A stretch of DNA of 64,000 nt, from the NCBI GenBank assembly GCA_032158295.1, contig CM063249.1, forward strand, positions 94,501 through 158,500. The letters are read 5' to 3'. The notes beneath the pieces were generated by a model. It had not been told where the DNA came from, searched no databases, and was given only the letters and a program-made list of their open reading frames with translations. Both the position numbers and the translations under genes were made by a program. Shown here in pieces: positions 33,767-44,600 of this stretch. Within the stretch, counting starts at the first letter, position 1. Each line of letters starts with the position of its first letter. The stretch comes from Pycnopodia helianthoides (Eukaryota > Echinodermata > Asteroidea > Forcipulatida > Asteriidae).

Positions 33767-34900
33767 TAGCCTTGATAATATCAAGGCTGTGTAGACAAGT
33801 ACTCTAGCTAAAACCATAGAGCAAGGATACTAAAACCTCAGCCGCCCGAATGCGATACAACCCCAGTCCCCCGACTGACTCTTAAAAAAAATAGGACACC
33901 GCACTCTCACCATGCACACACACACACAGCGCCTGTACACAGCCCCACACACACACCGCTATTGTCCACACACCGCTTTTGCCCACAATCCTAGCCCGTG
34001 AGCCGTCAGGCTAACAGCCTTGACGATCTTGTACACTTCCGGGTCTTATGTGTTTCGTTGTTTTTCTTCGCAAATCCGTGGAAAAAAGGGGGGTGAGTGG
34101 ATATGCAAAGAGCGCACTTATTACCATAACCGCAAGACCCGGAAGTGTACAAGATCGTCAAGGCTGTGAGCCTAAGGGTGCACCCCATCAAATAGGAGAA
34201 AACAGAGCGTCGAGCTCATTAATATTTTGTAGGCCCTCAAAATATTAGACAGATTTGAGAGCCCCCAGAAAGTGTTTCAGTGTAAAAATGTTGCCCAATT
34301 GTGACCTGGGGGTTGTTGACTTCCAGCTTGAGGTATTTTGGATGACATAGGCCCTGAAATAAATGGTCCTATTTGCTGAGAGGTGTAAGGACATTTTTCA
34401 AGATTGATGCTCGGACGTTTTGAAAATTAGACCTGTGAAGGGGTGTTTTTACTTGGAGGGAGAATAACTCGACGGGCCCAGGGACTCCCCATATAAAATT
34501 GAGCAGAGAATAACAGTTCAAGAGTCAATCAATAATTTTCCCTTTCAAGTTAAAAGCTGTGAGACTTTTAAGTATTTTTCGTGTATTTTTGAATATTTAG
34601 CATTTTGCACTGTGTGCTATGGGAGATTATTTGGTGGGGTGCACCACTAACGGCTCACGTGCTAGGATTGTGGGCGATAGCGGTGTGTGGACAATAGCGG
34701 TGTGTGTGGGGGGGGGGGGGGGGGACTGTAGAAACGAGCGTTTGTGTGCTTCCTTGGGTGAGAGCGTGGTGTGCTGTTTAAAGACAGTCGGGGGGACCTG
34801 AACAGGAGTTGCATTGCATTCGGGCATCGCATTCGTGCGGCTGTGGTTATGCACATTTTTAGCTTTATAGTAAGTAAACACAGCCTTGCAATCAAGGCTA
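33767..34900. mobile_element. Foldback DNA element sharing target TCCTGTAG
   Basis: Ends TAGCCTTGAT...ATCAAGGCTA (33767, 34900) are flanked by TCCTGTAG (33759-33766, 34901-34908). Long, imperfect inverted arms follow: CACACCGCTATTGTCCACAC near 33952 on the left matches its complement near 34680, with GTGAGCCGT / ACGGCTCAC inside. No coding sequence. The duplication size fits a hAT-type transposase. Confidence 0.78.
34013..34168. mobile_element. Small palindromic element nested in the foldback
   Basis: CAGCCTTGACGATCTTGTAC... and its reverse complement ...GTACAAGATCGTCAAGGCTG bound about 155 bp. The stem includes ACTTCCGGGTCTT / AAGACCCGGAAGT. Confidence 0.75.
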
Positions 34901-34929
34901 TCCTGTAGTAGCACTATCCCTTTAGTCCC

Positions 34930-37250
34930 TTTTGTTCAATTCGCCCAGCTGGCACTGATGCATTTTATTTTATGATTGTAGAGCTATTGGTGCGTTTATC
35001 GACTGGTTGTGCATCCAATCGCCCTCACTTCTCTCGTGACACGCTCACCAGAAGTTCTCGTTGATGTCGCAGCTACCCATGTAAAGCACACCAGAACATG
35101 TATGTATGTAGGTTTCCCTCACTAGTTTTTTGCAGACTCTTTTTACTGTGGGGTATGTTTGGCTGTAGTATACATCTAACGAGTGCATCACCGAATAGCC
35201 AACATTTCAAGCAAGTGGTGTAACACATTCTGTCTAATCTCCCTCATTTACCCTTTTCACGCACAAGTGCTGCCGAATAATTTGGGGTTTTTACTAAAAA
35301 GGCAAAGTAGCCATGGACCAAAATTACTTATTTATTAAAAAAGAACACTCCGACTAAACTCCTTCAACAACCATGATCCAAAGTAAGTGATCGTGTGGTA
35401 AGTTATCTATCACAATGTTTGCATTGTTTTCCCAGCCTTGCTTGTTTTAGTTGGTTTATCGACTATGAAAGTAAATCATTCCGTTGTGATTTGAACATTG
35501 TCTAAATTTAACCAAAAAAGTGCTTGCCAACGAGAGGTAAACAGGTCTACCTCCGGTTCGAGAAAAATCTTAGTGATTGCCAGGTAAGTGTGAACTTGAT
35601 AAGCAAATTAATATTACGGGTCATATACATGTACACCATCGCCAGATTTCCCATTTAAGTCCTTCAACAAAGAAGAATGAGCCCCCCCCCCCCATGTTTC
35701 AAGCTACTGCTGTCCGTAATCGGGAAGAACGACTGTAGCCAAAAAGCAATTTTTGAGCTCTGTAAAATTCGAAGCGGTTCACTGATCCTGCATAGGACCA
35801 TTGTCCACCTTTAGCCATAGTTGTCTCCCCGGCAAGCGTTTTTGTTTCCATATCACACGCTAACTAAAAGGCCTCAGTAAAGCGTTCTGATTGGTTAGTT
35901 GCTAATGCATTATTGTATGGTAGGGCACAGTAGTAATGTTTTAACTTTTTCGCGCGAGAAGTACTATGTATGTGCATTTCTTGGAGCTAGGTATGTGATC
36001 AACAGGGCTGGTCAGTACTTGGGGGATTTTTGAAGAATCTTTGGTGTTTTTATGTTTAGTAACATTCAAATGACAGAGTATGGGCAATACCTATGACAGG
36101 TGGGCTTATATAATTATTGGGGAAGACTATATGACTTGTGATTCGTAAAATTGTCCTTTCGACAGTGTTTGCATTAAATTTTGTTCATTTACACGACTCA
36201 AAAACAACTTTGACATCCACTTCGGAAGTGGACAATGTTACCTCCGTGATTTACTGTGACAGCTATTGTATAATTCATTTAATAAAAAATTATACATCAA
36301 AAGAAAAAAGATCAGTGGAGTAAGAAAAATGGGCAGGAGATGACATTTAAGTTTGTTTAGTTTTCTTATACCTCTTGCCTCTATTTTTATTATCACCGAT
36401 TAACATTATGCGACACCGATAGCGCACACAATATACCAAGTGCCGCTGTACACGCACCGCATGCGATAAACCAGGCTAGCGCCATGTACCATTAGCACTT
36501 GTATAATAATAACGCTTTTTTTAGTTTACCTTATTTAAAATGCACGTCCTCTGCAAAAAAAGGGACCAATAAGAACGCTTTATTGTGGCCCCTTAGTTAG
36601 CGTGTGGTATGGAAAAAATTTCGCCCTGCCATTTTGTTCACTGATTGTGCATTGGACCATCAGTTTATACTATACAATCAGGCATTTTCTTGTGTATTGG
36701 GGCTGCTGAATTTGGCACGTTTTTTACCCACCTAACCGTAAATGGAATGTTTGGACAGAACCATTGTTGCATCAACATTGGGTTCCAGTACAGATTTCTG
36801 CTTGTTAACGGTAAATCCCAAATCTTCGGTAACTTTTGTTCATGCCAAGATGTTATTAATACAATCGTCATTTTTTTTCGTTGTGAGTTTTCAATGTAGG
36901 TCGAATAACAATACATCAGCATAATAACGTCACCTCATTACTATAAGGTCCTTAGTACAGTTAGCATGGTTTTCATATAGATCGTTTTGCATACTTTGGA
37001 GCTCTTGGTAAATGGAGTTTATTGATCAAGAGTGGTCTGCAAAGTTATTATTTGGAAAAAAGAAACAATCATTTTATAAGTAAAACAATTGTTTGCATAT
37101 TTTAAGTTTTTCCCCTAAATTTATACGCATTTTTCATTTAACGACCTTTTGATCATTACGGAAATGAAAAAGCATTTAATGACATTATAGCACTGAACCG
37201 ACAATTATATATACCGCTACCGGTAGTCTTATATAGCGCAATTAGCATTG
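34930..37250. other. Non-coding, no feature recognised
   Basis: Apart from a poly-C run at 35685-35694, no repeats could be paired and no coding sequence recognised. Short open frames look random. Confidence 0.45.
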
Positions 37251-37255
37251 CTTAA

Positions 37256-38006
37256 AGGAACACGTTGCCTTCGGGTTGGCGCTTTTGGGCTATAACAAGC
37301 GTTTGATGTATAATGAGCACGGTCGGAAGATGTTTAAAAAGTAGAATATAATGATCCACACAAACCTGCCTTAGAAATGCTTCGCTTTTGATAACTTTCG
37401 CGAAACAAAACGCTCCGCCATTTATGGGAGTCAAGATTTTGACTCTCATAAATGGCGGACAAATTCTATTAGTCTTATTTCCAGTCGCAGCTGTTGAACT
37501 ACGACTGAGTAATTATTTTATCAAAAATGTTACGATTACCATCTGTTTATTGTATTCCAATAAATATCCAGTTAATAAATGAATGAAAAAAGAAAGAAAC
37601 AACATCCGTTAAATAATTAAGTAGCAAGTGTTTTCTTGGCGATCCATTTTGACAGTGCGGTGTGGACGTGTTTACTATACCCACATGTCGTCGAGTAGAG
37701 AATGGTATATTACCTGGTGTTCATGTGATAGGTTTACCAGGCCACAGGCTACGGCGCCAGCCTACTGCTCTTCATCGCGCATAATTGCCCATTACACCGA
37801 TGATCGTATTGACGGCTTGAAAAACGTATACATTTCGCTGGACATGTCTCGGGGGTCAGAGGTCAATGTTTTTTTTTTTTAATTACCATTCATTAATTAT
37901 ATCACTTTAAAGGTGTTTTATTGCAAGAACAACTCTTAATAAGTATAAGGAACACCTCTAAACAGTAAAATTTCACACCAGTGAGATTTGAAGGCAACGT
38001 GTTCCT
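37256..38006. mobile_element. TTAA-flanked MITE
   Basis: The 17-bp inverted ends AGGAACACGTTGCCTTC (37256-37272) and GAAGGCAACGTGTTCCT (37990-38006) are each next to TTAA (37252-37255, 38007-38010). It is 751 bp with no transposase. An internal hairpin (CCGCCATTTATGGGAGTCAA and inverse, 37415-37458) is present. TTAA suggests piggyBac-type mobilisation, but the ends do not resemble the CCCTTTC ends of the local piggyBac. I recall similar ends as abundant in sea-star sequence; this is unverified. Confidence 0.85.
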
Positions 38007-38678
38007 TTAATATGCGTCTTTCAAGTCTTGGACGCCATGGGACTGATCAACTGCAAATATGTATCTTGAAATGGGAATACGAAACACGGTTATTAAGCTA
38101 ATGGAGGTTGATAATGGGGAAATAAATACCTTTACTTCTTTCTTTGGACGGAGAAATAAGTTAGAAAGTTCTTCCCCATTCGTTAGGTGTTTCAATGGTT
38201 GCTTTCTTTTGCAGCATTGTATTTGTGTGTTTTTTTTTCCAGAGAAACCAAATTAATCTCATTCTGTGAGAGATATATTTCTCGTGGAGCAGTTGTCTGT
38301 TAAATTTTATCTATTGCCGTTTTGCTATAAATTGTGCTATAAACTGTGCGAGTATTTGTTCGTGATAGCTGACTTATTGTTTGTTGTGTAGTGTACAGCC
38401 AGCCATGTGTTGAACACATTAGGAGTAAAAACCAAGTGCTGGTGGTATTCATCTGGGTAATATTTGAATGATTGTCCACTATAAGTAGAGGATTGTACCT
38501 CATTTCTTCCACATAATTGATGTGGAAGTGATTCATTACATACACTAATTCGTAAAAAGGGTGATGGTTTGTTTCCCTTTTCATTCATACTAAAAAATTC
38601 TATTTTATAGACTTATTGCTATAAACTTTGTAAATTTGAATGAAAATTTCTGATGCAGCTATTGTGCAGGATTTAAAG

Positions 38679-41600
38679 ATGGCTGGCATCACAGGATGTA
38701 TGCAGAGGTGGGTTGGACAAGTTGCCTTGGTTACAGGAGCCTCAACAGGCATTGGTCAAGCTATAGCAAGGTCGCTAGTCAAACAAGGAATGAAAGTTAT
38801 TGGTTGTGCAAGGACCATCAAATCTATTGAGGTAAATGTGCATGTAGTACCTTCTCCAAACCTTTGATAAACACCATGGTCTTGTCAGCAGTTCAGAGCT
38901 TCTGAATCTCTTTTGCCTAACTTGCGTAAATCCTTATTGGCTGGAACATTTCAGCCTCCTAGAGCCAGAAAAGACTTCAAATTGTGCTTAAAGAGGAGCA
39001 TCAAGGTCAAATTAAGTTTTGTGATGCACTAATTTTCCAATAGACAGTGTCAGGAATGAACTAAGAGTTCTCTGTACGACAAGGTTCTGAAATCTTTTTG
39101 AATTTTGATAACAAAATGCACTTGTTGAAGGTTGTCAAACACGGTGGCATTTTACACCCTTTTAATTTTTTCCCGTTTTCATGAGGACTCTAATCTACTG
39201 GAAAATTATTGTATCACAAACTTAGCTTCAGCTTGGAGCCCCTCTTTGACGTTTTGGTTGTATCTCATCCATCCACATTTTACGGTGAACCACAACTGTC
39301 ACGGCAAAACCAAAAGCGCCACGGCAAAACCAAAAGCGCCACGGCAAAACCAAAAGCGAGACGGCAAAACCGAAAGCATGCGGGTTAAAGGTCGAAAGGA
39401 GTCGCAGTGATTCATGGGATAGGTTATAAATAAATGGTCAGCACGCGCGGTGTGCAGTTGATCTTTAGGCCCACGTAATGTGTACACACGTCCAGGTCCC
39501 ACATTCACCAGGCTTCATGGCACATGGCCATTGTCATGATGGTATGAATAGCACTGTTTAGCAGCCTGACTTAAAAAATAAAAATAAAAAAAATAAAAAA
39601 ATAGAAACAAAATGCCCTTTTGCAGCTACTGCGGAAATGTATGTATAGGGAAGAGTGAAATCATACATGTGTGCAGGAAAATCATGAGATGAGGCCAAGT
39701 GTAACCACAAACATAACTTTTCACAGTATAAGAAAGGCGCAGGCATCATGTAACGAGTGACAATAGTTAGGGGATAATAGCTAGGGCTACAGACTAACAC
39801 CCTCGTAAAACGAAACGTAATTAATGGTCTGGCTCCCTACCCCTCCACAGGCTCCGTGTTCATGCCTCCGTGGTTCGTCTCTCTGGCCCGGCGAGACACT
39901 GCACCGGCTGTATGCCCCCAAGGTTTACCCGCTAGCTCTCCACGCTGATGCGCCGTAAAACACGCTTCCGTTCACGGACTCTCTGAATGCGAATCTTACG
40001 TTCGATTTGTCATCATTATTTACAACTTGCATCCATAAACTGAATACATAGTCTTTTTCGCCAAATACTCATGAATAATTGTTTTTAAAAAAAATACTTG
40101 AATTTGGTTCAGTAATTTACTTTTATACGGCTGGAAGTAAAACTAATTCTGAAAATCACGTGACTTTTCGGAACCACATTTTGGTTCCGAAAAGTCACGT
40201 GACCTTCGTTTTTTGAAAAATGCTCGAAAACGGCCAAATTGATGGTTTCTTTTATGAACCAATCTTCTCCATTTCAGGAAGACCTTTGGAATCATGTTTT
40301 AGTCTATTTTGTAGCCCCATTTTTTTTTGATTTGAATCGGTTTATTAGGAAACATTCCATCGCGGCCAAAGGCCGAATTGCGAAATATTTAACAATAAGA
40401 AAAACAGATGATTAACAACTAGAAATTACAAAATCAATACAAGAATGCAAATAAATAAACATAATGTATTAACAGAATGCTTACACAGCATAAATCTGAA
40501 AAAAGGAAGGAGGAGTGGATGTGTGTGCAACAAATTAAGCCTAAGCTCTTATTATTGGCTAGGAATACTGTTTAGCAGTCGTATTAGGTACGGGATTGCG
40601 CTCTTTTTGTAGCGCTCTGTTCTGCAATGAACTTCAGTATATCTACAATTGTTGCGCAGTGATCTTTGGTGAAAATCTGCTCGAGTTGGAGGGAGCCAGT
40701 TTTGGAACCGGGAGGAGGGTAGGCTTAACTCTCTGGCTAACTTTAAACACAGGCTTTCCCTGCGGTTCTCAAGTGTGACGAGGTTAAGTTCATGGAGGGC
40801 GTGATCATAGGACTGGTAAGCAGGCCCAAGCATGAGGCGGCATGCGCGTTTCTGAATCCTCTCAATTTGTTTCCTGCTTGACGAGTCAATACCAGAGTGC
40901 CACACAGGGGCGCAATACTCTAGTGATGGTCTGACGTATGAACAGAAGATAATCTTCAAGTCATCAACAGGTAACTTGGATTCGGAGCATATGCAGCCTC
41001 ACGCTTGCGCGCTTGGTAATCTCATTAACATGACATGTCCATTTCAGATTGTTTTGCACATAAACTCCAAGCAACTTCATAACCTGAACTTCAGTCAAAC
41101 TTTGACCATTGAGTTCTACCTTGGGACATGGTGGGCTGGTCCGCGTGAAGTTAATATGCATCACTGCACATTTGCTTGGATTGAGTTTCATTTTATTGTT
41201 GTTTGTCCATTGTTGAAGTTCATCAGCACTATTTTGAATAGTTGCAGTTTCATTCGCCTTTCTACGTTCTAATATTGACAGATCGTCCACATATTTCCAG
41301 TGTTGGTTCTCGCTCCCTCGGCACGCATCGTTGATTAAGCACAGGAAGACGAGCGGACCCAGACGCGTTCCCTGAGGGGCACCAGCATGCACTTTCCTCC
41401 AATCAGAGAGCTCCAATCTATACTTTACACACTGCTCCCGGTCTTTGAGGAAATCACATATCCATGCCACTGCAGCTGGTCGGACGTTCATCTCTATTAA
41501 TTTGGAGATAGCAAGGTTGTGGTCGATTCGGTCGAAGGCCTTGGTGAAATCAGTTGTTAGTAGCGTTGATGTTGACTTGGGTTTATCGACATTGGCGTGT

Positions 41601-44600
41601 ATCGTGTTAAGAACATCAATTAGGTAATGTGAAGTTGACATCCCCTTTCTGTTGCCAAACTGTGATTCGTCGATTGAACCCTCCACGTCAGCCATTGTCC
41701 ATTTGGCCACAAACTTTTCAGCTACTTTTGAAAAGTGATCCGTTAGTGACACAGGGCGGAGATTTTTAATGGTGGGCTGTGGAGTTTTGGGAACTGGCAC
41801 CACGTATGCACGTTTCCAGCATTTAGGCACAACCGCTTGTTGAAATGACGAATTCAGAATATTACACAATGGTATGGAGAGCTCATACGCGAATTGATTA
41901 ATCAGTCGAGCTGGGATCCCATCTGGACCTGGGGCTTTGCGGTGCTTCACGCCCATCAGCTCTTTAAAAACCTCCCATGGTTGTAGAATGGGTAAGGGTT
42001 TAACTGCAGGGAGGTATGATGGAAGCGTCGATGTGTCCAGCTTCGGTATGTCATTTGCGATGTTGGCAAAGAACGCATTTATCTTATCGGCACATCCAGC
42101 AGCGTCTGATGGATCTAATCCAGGAATAATCACTGATGGTGACTCTTTCTGGCCGCTTGTCATGGACTTTATATGCCTGTACCATTGTGCTGGGTTTGAT
42201 TTTTTGAACCTCTGGACGCGGTTGACATAATAGTCAGCTTTAGCAGTTTCAATCTGTCGCTTCACCTTGTTCTTAAGTTGGTGCCATCTGGCAGTATCGT
42301 TGTCTGCGAATGCTGTTTGTCGCTCCTTGATTAAGCACTTGATGGCTGGCGTCATCCACGGTTTGTCTTGATTATGGAGTTGAGTTGTCTTCTTCGGGAA
42401 GTATGTGTCTATCATTGGTAGCAGGATACTGTAGAAGTGTTCACACTTGTTGTCTACATTTTCAGCTTCAAAGACATTTGACCAATCACACGTGAGAAGC
42501 TTTGCACCACACTCGCGGATGGCACTATCTCGCATTGGTCTCGTTACTCTTTTGCGAGTAAGATTCGGTTTGGAGATGGCGACAGGAATGGGGGACCACA
42601 GAACTGTGCAATGGTCACTTGCTCCTAGTGGTGACATGACAGATGGAGGCTTGTAGTGAGTACTGAAGGTTGTTATGATTTTGTCAAAGATTTTGTCTCC
42701 CCTTGTTGCTTTGTCAACGACTTGCACGAAATTCCTATCGGCAAGCAAATAGTTTGTTTCAAGTTCATTGAAGTCTCCCATAATTGCAAACCCAACGTCA
42801 GGATGACGAGATGAGATGGCATCAGTTGTTTGTAGGATGTGGTCTATTAGCTTTTCCCCATTCTCGTTGTTTGGTGGGTGGTATACTGCTGCTATTACCA
42901 AGAAAGAGATTGATCTTGGAAGCTTATTTGGATGTACTTTGACCCAAATAATTTCTAAGTCATCGGGGACATCGGCTCCAGTAAAAAGTTGAGGCCTTAA
43001 TGAACAATTGGCATAAACTGCCACACCTCCACCCCGCCTCCGACTTCTCGACCTTTCAAACAATCTGAAGTCCGGGATTGATACATATTCAGGGGGGAGA
43101 TCTGATCTGAACCAAGTCTCGGTGACTACTGCAACATCAACTTTCATGTCCAAAACAGAAGAGTGAAATTCATCAAACTTGTTATTCAGTGAGCGAGCAT
43201 TAGTTAGGAAAAAATATGGGAATCTGTATGGACGCTGATACGGGCGTGTCATGTTCATGGTTGTGTGCACATTAGTAGGGCGTACATTTTGTGACGTAGT
43301 AGTAGGTCGGATGTTAATCAGGTTCCCGTCCTCTCGGATCCGAGTATTGTTCCTTGTCTGCCTTCTGCATTGTATAACTGGAATTGAATGGTGAGTTTTG
43401 TCAAAAGAACGAATACCTCTTCTTGTGGGTTTGACACAGCTTATTCCACAACGCACAATTGTATGGTACACTTCAATAGGCACATTAGCTCTGGGACACT
43501 GGGCTTTGATGGTCAAAAGCTCCTCCCTGGAGTATGACAGTTGTGTCATTGTCCACAGGATAATGGTGGCTGAAATCAGGATGTTATAAGCCATTAGCCA
43601 GGTTTCAATCAGGGCCTCTCAGTGAGAAAAAAGCACCGGCTCCAAGATTAAGAGTTAGCACTAGCAGGAACTGGACCAAAAATGACGTCCAAATATCACC
43701 ATTTTCTCCAAAACACGAGAACCAGAAGTTCTGAAATTGGTCCTTTATGATCCACGAGCATTTACAAATAGCCCAACGAAGCCGGTGTGTACCTTTAACC
43801 CGCATGATTTTGGTTTTGCCGTGGCGCTTTTGGTTTTTCCGTGGCGCTTTTGGTTTTGCAGTGGCGCTTTTTGGTTTTGCCGTGGCGCTTTTTGGTTTTG
43901 CCGTGACAGTTGTGGGCCACCGTAACATTTGACTTACAATGGATTTATATGTAAAATGTTGATGTTTGAAAAGAGATTATTTGGATTTGTCACCCAAGTT
44001 TGAATAACAAACCCATGCAGTTTGCCGCTGTCCAACACAAGTACATTAGTCACTCAATTTCAGCTTGTTCAGATAAAAGTGGGTCTTAAAATCAGAAGCA
44101 ACTTCGTATTTGAACGGATTTTAATGAATTTATTTTTATGGTTTAATATTGTTTACATAAGTTAACACTGACAACCTCAAGTATTACGACTTAATGTATA
44201 TTTGTTATTTATATAATGTTTGTTCTTTCAGCTGCCTTTGGCCTTTTCCATCCTTTGTATAGATGACCCTTTGTGTACCTTTGATATTTTACCTGTGGTT
44301 TAGACATTACTGTTTTTTCTAAGTCTTTCAAATGTGTTATTATTTGTTTTCCTTTTTTCTTTTTAAATAAACATGACATGGATTTTCTTGTGGATTATTT
44401 TAAAACTATTTTTCATGCTAATACGAGTGTTAATAACTTTAATATTTACTTTTTCACTTATTAATTGGAGAGAAAATTACATTAAAGTGTTTGATATTTT
44501 TTTATTCAATAGGATGACATGCAGATGTTGTCAACTGATAGCTCAATATCTGGCTCACTACATGCTATTAAGTGTGATTTGACAAAGGAAGAAGAGATTC

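Larger units (their letters stand above)
39281..43924. mobile_element. Inverted-repeat element with minisatellite termini, carrying a LINE
   Basis: Ends TACGGTG..CCACAACTGTCACGGC are inverted at 39281 and 43924 and flanked by the direct repeat ACATTT (39275-39280, 43925-43930). Inside each end is a ~20-bp minisatellite CACGGCAAAACCAAAAGCGC (about 3-4 copies left, 5 right), closing with GCGGGTTAAAGGT. Removing the LINE (about 40321-43700) leaves roughly 1.2 kb of non-coding element. The simplest reading is a non-autonomous DNA element that later received the LINE. Confidence 0.8.

Noticed and set aside
38640..38678. Upstream in-frame ATG giving copy B a 13-residue extension
   Set aside because: The same region in copy A is out of frame with its ATG, and the extension lacks SDR similarity; the start at 38679 aligns with copy A.
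43605..43932. Short open frames with repeated FWFCRGAF or AKPKSATAK
   Set aside because: They are translations of the minisatellite in the right terminal repeat of the 39281-43924 element.
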